Part shown: in pieces, positions 1-7,972 of the stretch
Layout of the letters: every line of letters starts with the position of its first letter
Numbering within the stretch: position 1 is the stretch's first letter
From: an uncultured Rhodospirillales bacterium
Lineage (GTDB): Bacteria; Pseudomonadota; Alphaproteobacteria; ATCC43930; CGMCC-115725
Assembly: GCA_903897565.1 (NCBI GenBank)
Contig: CAIUCF010000020.1
Span: forward strand, 1-10,401
DNA: 10,401 bases
Reading direction: 5' to 3'
Position numbers and translations under genes: made by a program
Notes under the pieces: generated by a model
Told to the model about the DNA's origin: nothing
Seen by the model: only the letters and a program-made list of their open reading frames with translations
Database searches by the model: none

Positions 1-1625
1 ATGTTCGGCACGAGTTCGGTCAGCAATTCGCGGGCGCGCTGGCTGCGGGTGGCGCGGATCCGGCCGTGATGCCAGCCGCGGACGATGCCTGCGACCTTCG
101 AGGGATCCGCGAAACCCAGCCCCTTCAATGTCTCCAGGGTCTCGGGATCGTCTTCCTTGCCGGTGAAGACGAGATTGCCGCCGGCCGAAAGCTGCGGTGC
201 GGTCGGGGAGAGAAACAGGAAATGGCGCTGCACGGTCGCCAGGACGGCGCGCAACCGGGTCTCGAACGCCGTCAGGGACGAAAATCCCATGAAGGCGGCG
301 AAATGTTCGAGCGCCGCCGGCTGCGTCGGCAGCGAATGCGTCTGGCGATCCTCGATCATCTGCAGGCGATGCTCGACCTGGCGCAGGAAATTATAGGAGT
401 CGACGAGTTCGGCGGCCACCGGCGCATCGATGCGTCCGGCCTCGACGAGCGCGTTCAGGGTGTCGACCGTGCCATTGCCCCGCAGCGCCGGGAGCCTGCC
501 GCCCCAGATCAGCTGCTGGGTCTGGGCGAAGAACTCGATCTCGCGAATCCCGCCATGGCCGAGCTTGACGTTATGGCCGGCGATCGTCTCGACCGACCCG
601 CCATGGCGTGCGTTGATCTGCCGCTTGATCGAGAGAATGTCCTGGATGGCGGCGAAATCGAGATGTTTGCGCCAGATGAAGGGGCCGATCATCTTCATGA
701 AGCGCTCGCCCGCGGCGATGTCCCCGGCGACGGGGCGCGCCTTGATCATGGCCGCGCGTTCCCAGTTCTGGCCGAGGCTGGCGTAGTAGACCTCGGCGGC
801 TTCGAGTGAGACCGCGAGGGGGGTGGAGCCCGGGTCGGGGCGCAGACGCAGATCGGTGCGGAAGACATAGCCCTCCGCGGTCCGTTCCTCGATGATCCCG
901 GTGAGGTCGCGAGTCAGCCGCGCCATCAAGGTCCCGATCGTCTCGGGGTCGGTGGCGTGGAACTGTTCCCGGTCATAGAACACGATCAGGTCGATATCGC
1001 TCGAGTAGTTCAGTTCGGAAGCGCCGAGCTTGCCCATCCCCAGGATGATGATGCCGCAGTCGCGTTCGGGGTCCTCCGTGTGGCTGAGGCGCAGCTTCCC
1101 GGTCGCGGCGGCGTTGCGCAGCAGATGCGACAGGGCGGCGCTCAAGGCACGCTCGGCGACTCGCGACAGGGCGCCGGTGACCTTCTCGAGCGGCCATAGG
1201 CCGGCAAGATCCGCCATCGCGATGACGAGGGCGGCATGCCTGCGGGCGATTCGCAGCCGCGCCATCAGCGCCGGCCGCGTTTCCGGGCGCGGATTCGGGC
1301 CCGGTTCGAGATGTTCACGGTTGAGCCCGGCCATCAGTTCGGCGAAGGTATCGTCGGGCCCGCGGCTGAGCACCTGCAGGACGACCTGGGGATCGCGCAG
1401 CGCAAGACGAGTGAGGAAGGGGGAGTTGCCGAAGATCGCCTCGAGCCAGCGTTTCGATTGCCGGAAGTCGAGTGCCTGCTCTGCGGCGGCACGAAAGCCG
1501 GGGTCGGTGGACCGCTCCGCCATCAGGCGCCATTCGTCGATGCCGAGTGCGAGCTGGTCGCGATTGCCGGCGTCGGGCAGTGCGGCAAGCTCGAGAGAGG
1601 TTACGAAGGCAAGAGCATTGTGCAT
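1..1625 (-). CDS. glnE: GlnE, bifunctional glutamine synthetase adenylyltransferase/deadenylase (N-terminal part, cut by window edge)
   Basis: GlnE attaches AMP to, and removes it from, glutamine synthetase (GlnA) in the cytoplasm, in response to glutamine and PII. About 541 codons from the N-terminus are present, of the roughly 950-1000 usual for the family; the C-terminal adenylylating domain lies beyond base 1. The hallmark of the N-terminal nucleotidyltransferase (deadenylylating) domain is visible: GKLGASELNYSSDID at residues 198-212, with metal-binding Asp 210 and Asp 212. It is followed by DLRLRPDP at 258-265 and KLGHGGIREIEFF at 354-366. The start ATG (1623-1625) is chosen because the reading begins as MHNALAF; an AGGA lies about 11 bases upstream. 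No in-frame stop occurs just upstream, so a longer N-terminus cannot be excluded. It is transcribed divergently from the AsmA-like gene. No frameshift is seen. Confidence 0.96.
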   Translation of the reverse strand, partial: MHNALAFVTSLELAALPDAGNRDQLALGIDEWRLMAERSTDPGFRAAAEQALDFRQSKRWLEAIFGNSPFLTRLALRDPQVVLQVLSRGPDDTFAELMAGLNREHLEPGPNPRPETRPALMARLRIARRHAALVIAMADLAGLWPLEKVTGALSRVAERALSAALSHLLRNAAATGKLRLSHTEDPERDCGIIILGMGKLGASELNYSSDIDLIVFYDREQFHATDPETIGTLMARLTRDLTGIIEERTAEGYVFRTDLRLRPDPGSTPLAVSLEAAEVYYASLGQNWERAAMIKARPVAGDIAAGERFMKMIGPFIWRKHLDFAAIQDILSIKRQINARHGGSVETIAGHNVKLGHGGIREIEFFAQTQQLIWGGRLPALRGNGTVDTLNALVEAGRIDAPVAAELVDSYNFLRQVEHRLQMIEDRQTHSLPTQPAALEHFAAFMGFSSLTAFETRLRAVLATVQRHFLFLSPTAPQLSAGGNLVFTGKEDDPETLETLKGLGFADPSKVAGIVRGWHHGRIRATRSQRARELLTELVPN

Positions 1626-1828
1626 CCGATAGCTAATCCTGATATCCCCTATGGGATGGTAACCCGTCCCGATCCTTCGTTTCCCCGTCGAAATCTGCCC
1701 GTCTGCCACGCGCGCTCGCGGGAATGGGGGGCGGTCGGGGCTGTCGCTGCTGTCTTATCGTCTCAGCGCAGTGTGAAAGCCAGCGCCACAGCTGTCCATG
1801 GGGGGACGATCATTCCCTTAACGCTGCG
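1626..1828. other. Divergent intergenic region between glnE and the AsmA-like gene
   Basis: These 203 bases must hold the promoters for both divergent genes unless glnE or the AsmA-like protein starts further upstream than annotated. I see no convincing -35/-10 pair on either strand. A small inverted repeat, ATCCC-CTAT-GGGAT (1644-1657), sits 19-32 bases upstream of the glnE start, where an operator or leader hairpin could lie. It is short and could be chance. Open frames crossing this region are cysteine- and arginine-rich and look non-coding. Confidence 0.5.
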
Positions 1829-4800
1829 ATGAGCCGACGCCATCTGATCCTCGGCTGGTTGCGCACGCATGTCATGGCTTCGCTGCGAGCCCACCATCGT
1901 GGCCTGGTCTGGACGCTGGAGGCGATCGCCTTCGTCTTGGCCGGGGTGGTGATTCTGGCCGCCGGCGCCGCCTATCGGCTCGAACAGGGCCCGATCGACG
2001 TCAAATTCCTGACGCCGCAGCTGATCGCGTGGCTCGATCATCGCATGGCGCCGCTTCAGGTCGCCGTCGATGACACGTCCCTGCGTTGGTCGGCGGGCGA
2101 CTCGGAACTCCAAGTCTATATCGCCGGGGTCAGTCTGATCGACAAGACCGGCGACGTCATCGCCACGGTGCCTTCGGCCGCGTCTTCCCTCAGTCTGCGA
2201 TCCCTCGTGTTCGGTCAGGTGCGGCCGACGGTCGTGACCATCGATGCCCCCAGTATCCGCCTGCAACGCGGACCGGAGGGCAATTTCTACCTGAAGCCGG
2301 GTCCCGCGCCCGCCGCCTCGCCGTTGCCGCCGCTGCAGGAGATCATCGACGACCTTGATGTCCTGGTGCAGCGCGACCGCGAGCTTTCCGGCACGAACCG
2401 CGAGCTACGCGCCGTGCATCTGCGCGACGGCACCGTCTGGATCGATGATCAGAAAGCGACCCAGCCCTGGCAGATCACCCATCTCGGAGTCGATATCAAC
2501 CGCTCGGCGCCGAAGTATCTGACGAATTTTCGCGCCGATCTCGAGGGCGGCGGGGAACACGCCCATGTTGCCGGAGCGGTGCATTTCGACGTCGAGACCT
2601 TGGCGAGCCAGTACCGGGTGTCGCTCGACACGATTGTTCCGGCGCAGTGGGCATGGCTCGTTCCCGTCGGATCGGACGGCATCAAGGCGCTGGATTTTCC
2701 GGTCGCGACGACGGTCTCGGGTGAGGTCGATCTGGCCCGCGGTGTGATCGGGCCGGTCGGGTTCGATGCCGACGTCAAGGCCGGGCAGTTGCTGGACCCG
2801 CGGCTCGATCAGGGTCGTTTCGCGTTCACGGGCGGCAAGGTTTCGGGCCGTTACGATCTCGCCGCCGGGCTCCTCAAGGTCGATCACGTGGCGCTTGCCC
2901 TCGGCGGGCCGACGGTCGATGGCGCGGTGACGCTGACCCAGGTCGGCCGGGCGACGCCGGCGGCGCCGATGACGCTGGGGCTGGATGTCGCGATCCACCA
3001 CCTGCCGCGCCCGGGCATGGAAGGCTCCTGGCCGGCGATCCTGATGCCGAAGACCAGGGCCTGGGTGCTCGGCCACGTGGTCGTCGGCGAATTGGCCGAA
3101 TTGACGCTGAAGGCGTTCTGGGAGATCCACCCCGACCTGCCGCGGCCGTTCGTGAAGAAGCAACTCGACGGGACGATGCGCTTCAAGGGGGTCACGCTCG
3201 ACTACGTCCACGGCTTGGCGCCGGCAATCGGCCTCGACGCGACGGCGAAGCTCAATCTCGAGCGGATCGCCTTCGATGCGACCCAGGCCAAGGTCGAATC
3301 CATCGCGTTGCGCCACGGCACCGCCGAGATCGATGGGCTCAATGATCCCGAGGCGCCGTCGATGATGACGCTCAATCTCGATCTGGAGGGGCCTGCCCGC
3401 GACGGGGTGACCTATCTGACCGCCCCGCGACTGCATCTCGCCGACAAGATCGGGATCAGCCCCGCCGATATCAGCGGCACTCTGGACGGACCGGTCGAGG
3501 TCCGCTTCCCGATCGAGAAGGCCGGCGAGACACCCGCCGACGCGATCGAGTATCGCGGCAAGCTCCACCTGACGGGAGCGGGGCTGATAAAAGGCGCCGT
3601 GGGGCGCGATCTTACCGACGGCGATGTCTGGCTTGCCTTCGATCGCGAGCATGTCGAGATCACCGGCGCGGCGGCCATCGCGACGGTACCGGCGCAATTC
3701 ACCTGGACCGATTTCTTCGCGGCGACGGCGCCCGTCAGATCTCGCCTCCATGTCGAGGCCACCGTCGACGACGCCGGGCGCGCGCATCTGGCGATCGATC
3801 CGCTGCCGGGGGCGATCCACGGTCCGGTGGGTGTGGTCGCCGATGCCACGGTCGATCGTCGCAAGCAGACGCTGGCCGATATCAAGCTCGATTTCGTCCA
3901 CGCCGACGTCGCCCTTGCCGAGGCCAATTGGCACAAGCCGCCCGGCCCGCCGGCGACCCTGGCGATGGCGGCCACGATCCAAGACGGGCGCTGGCGCAGC
4001 ATTCGCGACATGGATGGTCACGGTCCCGGGATGGACCTTCAGGGCGAGCTCGATTTCGACGCCAACGGCGCGGTCAGCCGGGCCAGCTCGCGCCACTTCG
4101 CCGTCGGTGCGTCCGATGGCCTGGGCACGATCTTCCGCGATCGGTTCGGCTGGCACGTCAACCTCTATGGCCGGGCGATCGATGCGACCGGCTATGTCGA
4201 TCGCTTCGACCAGCCTTCCACGCCGGAGGACCGGGCAAAGGCGCCACCGGTGAGCGTCACGATCGACGCCGGCACTCTCATCCTGGGACCCGGCAGGATC
4301 ATGAGATCCGCGCGCTTCGTAGGCGATTTCTTTCAGACCGCGCTGCAGGAGGGCGATTTGAAGGCGCGGGTCGGTGACAGCGGCAGCCTGACTTTCCATC
4401 TCGATCGCGTCGAGGCCGGGTGCAAGGTCGCCGCAGCCACCGACGATATGGGCGCCGCGGCCCGGGCCATCAATCTTTCGACCCATGTCGCGGGCGGGAC
4501 GGCGACTCTCGCCGGCAGTTGCGTCCGGATCGAGGGTACCCGCCACTTCACCGGGCGGTTGGAAGCGAAGAACTATCGACTGGTTCAGGCACCGGTGTTT
4601 GCCAAGATACTGTCGCTCTCGAGCCTCACCTCGATCGCCAGTCTGCTCAGCGGCGGGGGTGTGCCGTTCAGCGATCTCTCGGCCGATCTCGCGCTCACCG
4701 ACGGTGTGATGCTGATCGATCACGGTCGCGCCTATGGCGACGCCATCGGTCTGGTCGCGACCGGCCAGTACGACTTTAACTCCAAGCAGATCGCGCTCAG

Positions 4801-5059
4801 TGGTACCTTGGTGCCGGCCTATTTCCTCAATGGCGTCCTCAGCGACGTGCCCGTGGTCGGCAAGCTCCTCGCCGGCGGGGCCGGTGAGGGCCTGTTCGGA
4901 GCCAATTTCAAAGTCGGAGGACCGGTGAGCGCGCCCGACATCACCACAAACCCGCTCAGCATCATCGCGCCGGGCCCGTTGCGCGATCTGTTCTTCTTTC
5001 AGGCGCCGAGACCTTCGGGGACCGCACCGGCGCCATCGCCGCCTGCGACCAAGCCATGA
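1829..5059 (+). CDS. AsmA/YhdP-like inner-membrane-anchored periplasmic protein (DUF3971/AsmA-like C-terminal type)
   Basis: Proteins of this large AsmA-like class (AsmA, TamB, YhdP) are thought to form long beta-groove bridges that carry phospholipid between inner and outer membranes; the exact role here is inferred. The protein is about 1076 residues. It has a basic cytoplasmic N-terminus, one membrane helix at about residues 25-49, then a long periplasmic part of repetitive beta-rich segments. The AsmA-like C-terminal region is at about 900-1045: GRLEAKNYRLVQAP, then a GxLVPAYFLNxVL stretch, then PLSIIAPGPLRDLF. The tail is Pro/Ala-rich. ATG 1829 is preferred over ATG 1724 because the extra 35 residues carry five cysteines and look non-coding; ATG 1874 is also possible. 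No clear ribosome binding site decides it. The mature protein has only two cysteines (865 and 898). Its stop overlaps the next gene's start (ATGA). Confidence 0.88.
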   Translation: MSRRHLILGWLRTHVMASLRAHHRGLVWTLEAIAFVLAGVVILAAGAAYRLEQGPIDVKFLTPQLIAWLDHRMAPLQVAVDDTSLRWSAGDSELQVYIAGVSLIDKTGDVIATVPSAASSLSLRSLVFGQVRPTVVTIDAPSIRLQRGPEGNFYLKPGPAPAASPLPPLQEIIDDLDVLVQRDRELSGTNRELRAVHLRDGTVWIDDQKATQPWQITHLGVDINRSAPKYLTNFRADLEGGGEHAHVAGAVHFDVETLASQYRVSLDTIVPAQWAWLVPVGSDGIKALDFPVATTVSGEVDLARGVIGPVGFDADVKAGQLLDPRLDQGRFAFTGGKVSGRYDLAAGLLKVDHVALALGGPTVDGAVTLTQVGRATPAAPMTLGLDVAIHHLPRPGMEGSWPAILMPKTRAWVLGHVVVGELAELTLKAFWEIHPDLPRPFVKKQLDGTMRFKGVTLDYVHGLAPAIGLDATAKLNLERIAFDATQAKVESIALRHGTAEIDGLNDPEAPSMMTLNLDLEGPARDGVTYLTAPRLHLADKIGISPADISGTLDGPVEVRFPIEKAGETPADAIEYRGKLHLTGAGLIKGAVGRDLTDGDVWLAFDREHVEITGAAAIATVPAQFTWTDFFAATAPVRSRLHVEATVDDAGRAHLAIDPLPGAIHGPVGVVADATVDRRKQTLADIKLDFVHADVALAEANWHKPPGPPATLAMAATIQDGRWRSIRDMDGHGPGMDLQGELDFDANGAVSRASSRHFAVGASDGLGTIFRDRFGWHVNLYGRAIDATGYVDRFDQPSTPEDRAKAPPVSVTIDAGTLILGPGRIMRSARFVGDFFQTALQEGDLKARVGDSGSLTFHLDRVEAGCKVAAATDDMGAAARAINLSTHVAGGTATLAGSCVRIEGTRHFTGRLEAKNYRLVQAPVFAKILSLSSLTSIASLLSGGGVPFSDLSADLALTDGVMLIDHGRAYGDAIGLVATGQYDFNSKQIALSGTLVPAYFLNGVLSDVPVVGKLLAGGAGEGLFGANFKVGGPVSAPDITTNPLSIIAPGPLRDLFFFQAPRPSGTAPAPSPPATKP

Positions 5060-7023
5060 CGACAGGGACCAGCGTTCGCGCTGCTTCTGATCCGCGACCG
5101 GGCGAACTCGGCCGGGCAACGATCCTGATCGCGGCGATCTGCCTGATGGTGCTCGCAGCCATCGGCTTCAGCGTCGCCGAGATCAGGATCAAGATCCTGG
5201 AACAGGCAGAGGCCGGGTTTCGGCTCGACGCCCATGTCGAGGTCAGCGACGTCGCGGCGGACCTTACCGCCGCCGCCTCGGCGGCCGAGACTGCCGGGCG
5301 TTTCAGTGCCACGGCCGAGGGGATCAACCCGATCGGCTTTTCCGGCTTTCTCGGCGGGATTACCGTTCAGTACCCCTGGATCGCCGCGATCGAATGGGTG
5401 CCGCGGATCGATCACGCGCAGCGTCGGAGTTTCGTCGACGTGGCGCGCCACGTTCTGCCCGGCTACCAGATTCGCGAGGTGGGAGACGCGGGCAAACTGG
5501 TCTCGGCCAAGTCTCGCCCGGTGTATTTCCCGGTCACTGTGGTCGAACCCCTGTCGCTCGAGAGCCGGGTGGTCGGGGTCGATCTCGGCACGGTCGCCGA
5601 AATCCGCAATGTGCTCGACGGTGCGTCCGAGAGCGGCGAGTTGCGCGCCAGTGATATTATTTCCGGGACGCGGGAGGTCGGCAAGAGCGACGCGGTGATG
5701 CTGGCGTCCCCGGTCTACAACGACGTGCCGGTCGGCGGCCTTGCCCCGGCCGTGTGGCGACGCCAGAATCTGCGGGGCTTCGCCCTTGCCGTGATCGATC
5801 TCAAGCGCGTGCTCGATCACGCCACGGCGCAATCGCCCGGGGTCGGCCTTGCGCTCAAGCTCATGTCGAAGGCGCCGCAACCGGGTGTCGATGCGGTCGA
5901 TCCGTCGCTCTTCGTCGTCACCAGCCAGGTGACCATGGGTGGTCGGCAGTACTGGCTGACAATCGAGGCGCCGCGGGTCGCCTATCTGCCCTCCAGCATC
6001 ATCTATTGGCTGGCGCTCGGCGCGGCGATCCTGGTGATCGCGGTCGTGCTGGTGGCGGGCGTCAGCGCCCGTTCCGTGCTCAAGCGCAGCCTGGTGATCC
6101 GCCGGCTGCATCTCGAAATGGCAGCCGCCGCCGCATTCTCGCGGGATATTCTCGATACCCTGCGGGAGCCGGTGGTGATCATCGATTCCCGCGCCAGGAT
6201 CATCACCACCAATCGGGCCTGGAACGATTGGCGCCGTCTCGCTGGGGCGGCAGATGGCCAGGGCGATGGCGCCTATCTTCAGTTGATCGTCCGCGATGGC
6301 CTGATGATCACCCGGACTCATGAATTGGCGCTCACCACGGCCGTCGACGCCGTGCTCCACGGCGTCGAGGACGATCGCGAATGCGATATCAAGCTGGTCG
6401 ATGGCCAAGGCGAGGAGTTCTGGTTCACGATCCGCATCCGCGCCTTCCGCCACGGCAGCGAGCGGCATGCCCTGGTTGCCCATACCGATATCTCGCGCCT
6501 GAAGCGGGCGGAGCATGAATTGCGGCAACTCGCGATTACCGATGGGCTTACCCAGGTCGCCAACCGCCGGCATTTCGACGAGCGCATTCAGGAGGAGGTC
6601 GATCGCAGCCAGCGTTACGGGCGGCCGCTGGTGCTGCTGATGCTCGACATCGATCATTTCAAGAAGGTCAACGACACCTACGGCCATCCGGCGGGCGACG
6701 CCGTGCTGCGTGGGGTCGCGGATGTCTGCCGCGCATCGACGCGCACGCTCGATCTCGTCGCCCGCTTCGGCGGCGAGGAATTCGCGATGTTGCTGCCGGA
6801 GACCGATATCCCCGGCGCGCTGCAACTCGCCGAACGCATCCGCGAGGAAATCGCGGCGCTGCCGGTAAGCTACGGCCGGCATACGATCCGGGTGACCGCC
6901 AGCATCGGCCTTGCGGCCACCCAGAACGGCGACCGCGGCAGCGATCAGTTGATCAAGGCGGCGGACGAGATGCTCTACGCCGCCAAGCAGGGTGGCCGCA
7001 ATCGCGTCACATGCGCGACATGA
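5056..7023 (+). CDS. Membrane diguanylate cyclase with CHASE, PAS and GGDEF domains
   Basis: It makes cyclic di-GMP from two GTP, with an extracytoplasmic sensor controlling the activity. In order along 655 residues: membrane helix at about 21-40; periplasmic CHASE-type sensor at about 60-300, with IEWVPRIDHAQRR and VYFPVTVVEP; second helix at about 313-337; PAS-like domain at about 360-475, with VVIIDSRARIITTNRAW; GGDEF domain at about 490-652. The catalytic site looks intact: DIDHFKKVND at 531-540 (metal Asp 531, guanine-binding Asn 539), Asp 548 and GGEEF at 572-576. The product-inhibition I-site RTLD (563-566) sits five residues before GGEEF, so feedback inhibition is expected. The start ATG overlaps the upstream stop, and no strong ribosome binding site precedes it, which points to translational coupling. 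The ligand is unknown. Confidence 0.95.
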   Translation: MTTGTSVRAASDPRPGELGRATILIAAICLMVLAAIGFSVAEIRIKILEQAEAGFRLDAHVEVSDVAADLTAAASAAETAGRFSATAEGINPIGFSGFLGGITVQYPWIAAIEWVPRIDHAQRRSFVDVARHVLPGYQIREVGDAGKLVSAKSRPVYFPVTVVEPLSLESRVVGVDLGTVAEIRNVLDGASESGELRASDIISGTREVGKSDAVMLASPVYNDVPVGGLAPAVWRRQNLRGFALAVIDLKRVLDHATAQSPGVGLALKLMSKAPQPGVDAVDPSLFVVTSQVTMGGRQYWLTIEAPRVAYLPSSIIYWLALGAAILVIAVVLVAGVSARSVLKRSLVIRRLHLEMAAAAAFSRDILDTLREPVVIIDSRARIITTNRAWNDWRRLAGAADGQGDGAYLQLIVRDGLMITRTHELALTTAVDAVLHGVEDDRECDIKLVDGQGEEFWFTIRIRAFRHGSERHALVAHTDISRLKRAEHELRQLAITDGLTQVANRRHFDERIQEEVDRSQRYGRPLVLLMLDIDHFKKVNDTYGHPAGDAVLRGVADVCRASTRTLDLVARFGGEEFAMLLPETDIPGALQLAERIREEIAALPVSYGRHTIRVTASIGLAATQNGDRGSDQLIKAADEMLYAAKQGGRNRVTCAT

Positions 7024-7065
7024 TGCGATCCGAAAATATTTTTGCGACTGCGAAATGATTTATTA

Positions 7066-7163
7066 AGGGTCGTCGGGCATAGTCGTGGATACCGGAGCTG
7101 CGCTCCGAGACCCTCCGAGAGACTTAACTCAAGCCCCGCCGCATTTTGCGCGGGGCTTTTTTT
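7066..7163 (+). ncRNA. Candidate structured small RNA or 3' UTR-derived RNA
   Basis: This stretch follows the diguanylate cyclase and folds into a plausible layered structure. AGGGTC (7066-7071) can pair with GACCCT (7109-7114). They enclose a hairpin of CGGAGC (7093-7098) and GCTCCG (7102-7107), and a strong rho-independent terminator closes the 3' end. CTCCGAGA occurs twice, at 7103-7110 and 7113-7120, so alternative pairings are possible. A CCCTCC motif (7111-7116), which could pair with Shine-Dalgarno sequences, lies between the hairpins. Just upstream is an AT-rich tract (about 7031-7066), unusual for this GC-rich window, but I could not identify a well-spaced promoter in it. It may instead be only the 3' untranslated region of the mRNA. 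I do not match it confidently to any known RNA family. Confidence 0.28.
7131..7163 (+). terminator. Rho-independent terminator after the diguanylate cyclase gene
   Basis: A nine-base-pair stem pairs AAGCCCCGC (7131-7139) with GCGGGGCTT (7150-7158). The loop can add two more pairs (GC at 7141-7142 with GC at 7148-7149). A run of seven Ts (7157-7163) follows on the plus strand. It ends the AsmA-like/diguanylate cyclase operon, or a small RNA at the same place. On the minus strand the hairpin also forms but lacks a good T run (CTTGAGTTAAG), so it would be a weaker terminator for the converging SDR gene. Confidence 0.9.
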
Positions 7164-7167
7164 CTCG

Positions 7168-7953
7168 CTATACCGCCGTGAAGCAGTTGTCGACGTAGAG
7201 ATGAGTGCCGTTGATGAAGCTGGCCTCGTCGCTGGCGAGGAAGAGCGCCGCGCGCGCGACCTCGACGGGCTCGCACATCCGGCCCTGCTGGAGCGCGAGA
7301 TCGGCCTCCGTCGCGCTGACGCCATAGCCGGTCAGCAACTCGACCTCGCGCATGCCGTGGGCGGTGCGGATGAAACCTGGGCAGACGGCGTTGCAGCGAA
7401 TGCCGCGGTCGCGGAACTCGACCGCGATCGAGCGCGAGAAGGCGTGCACCGCGCCCTTCGTCGTGCAGTACAGCACTTCCATCGGTGTCGAGGCGATCGC
7501 GGAGATCGACGAGGTATTGACGATGGCGCCACCCCCGGCCGCCAGCATGCCGGGGAGCACGGCGCGCGTCATCAGGAACATCGAGCGGACATTGACGTCC
7601 ATCAGCCAGTCGTATTCATCGTCGGTGGTCTCGAGGAACGGCTTCACGACGATGCTGCCGGCGTGATTGAACAGCACGGTCGGCGCGCCATAAGTGGCCA
7701 CGGCATGGGCGACGGCGCCCTCGACGTCGCCGCGAATGGCGACATCGGCGCGGACGAAGCTGGCCTCGAAACCGGCCGCCGCGATCTCGGCCGCCAAGGC
7801 CTTGCCTGCCGCCTCCTGGCGATCGACGATCACGACCTTGGCGCCCTCGGCGGCGAACAGCTTCGAGGCCTCGGCACCGCAGCCGCCGGCGCCGCCGGAA
7901 ATCAGCGCGACCTTGCCGGCGAGCCGGTTACCGGGTTTGGCGATGTCTTTCAT
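7168..7953 (-). CDS. Short-chain dehydrogenase/reductase (SDR), substrate unknown
   Basis: A classical SDR of 261 residues, probably an NAD(H)-dependent soluble oxidoreductase acting on an alcohol or ketone. The Rossmann glycine motif is SGGAGGCG (19-26), a variant of TGxxxGxG with Cys 25 in the loop. Asp 44 at the end of the second strand suggests NAD rather than NADP. NHAG (96-99) replaces the usual NNAG. The catalytic set is complete: Asn 121, Ser 149, Tyr 162 and Lys 166 (YCTTK), followed by CPGFIRT (191-197). The C-terminus ends VDNCFTAV where many relatives have VDGG. The start is supported by GAGGGAG five bases upstream of ATG. The gene begins 19 bases after the CinA-like stop, so the two are probably cotranscribed. 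The family is too broad to name the substrate. Confidence 0.93.
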   Translation of the reverse strand: MKDIAKPGNRLAGKVALISGGAGGCGAEASKLFAAEGAKVVIVDRQEAAGKALAAEIAAAGFEASFVRADVAIRGDVEGAVAHAVATYGAPTVLFNHAGSIVVKPFLETTDDEYDWLMDVNVRSMFLMTRAVLPGMLAAGGGAIVNTSSISAIASTPMEVLYCTTKGAVHAFSRSIAVEFRDRGIRCNAVCPGFIRTAHGMREVELLTGYGVSATEADLALQQGRMCEPVEVARAALFLASDEASFINGTHLYVDNCFTAV

Positions 7954-7960
7954 CGGAACT

Positions 7961-7972
7961 CCCTCGCGAGGG
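7961..7972. repeat. Perfect palindrome overlapping the SDR ribosome binding site
   Basis: CCCTCGCGAGGG is a perfect 12-base palindrome lying directly between the CinA-like stop codon (7973-7975) and the SDR start. Its downstream half supplies most of the Shine-Dalgarno GAGGGAG on the minus strand. As RNA it could form only a four-pair stem with a CGCG loop, so any masking of the ribosome binding site would be mild and relieved by ribosomes finishing the upstream gene. It may simply be chance in GC-rich DNA. Confidence 0.4.

Noticed and set aside
1690..1720. Possible sigma-54 promoter for glnE (TGGCAG followed by GGGCAG on the minus strand)
   Set aside because: The GG-to-GC spacing is about three bases too short for the sigma-54 consensus.
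66..1832. Several plus-strand frames opposite glnE (for example 66-809, 1030-1632, 1236-1832)
   Set aside because: The minus strand reads as GlnE without a break and shows its nucleotidyltransferase motifs. The plus frames are compositional shadows.
2405..5119. Very long antisense open frame (904 codons) opposite the AsmA-like gene
   Set aside because: Its translation is rich in Arg, Asp, Gly and His without recognisable domains. High GC makes the antisense codons TTA, CTA and TCA rare, which leaves long stop-free shadow frames. The plus-strand protein has clear family features.
4999..6882. Antisense open frame (627 codons) opposite the diguanylate cyclase
   Set aside because: Same explanation: a low-complexity, Arg/Asp-rich translation lying opposite an intact CHASE-PAS-GGDEF protein.
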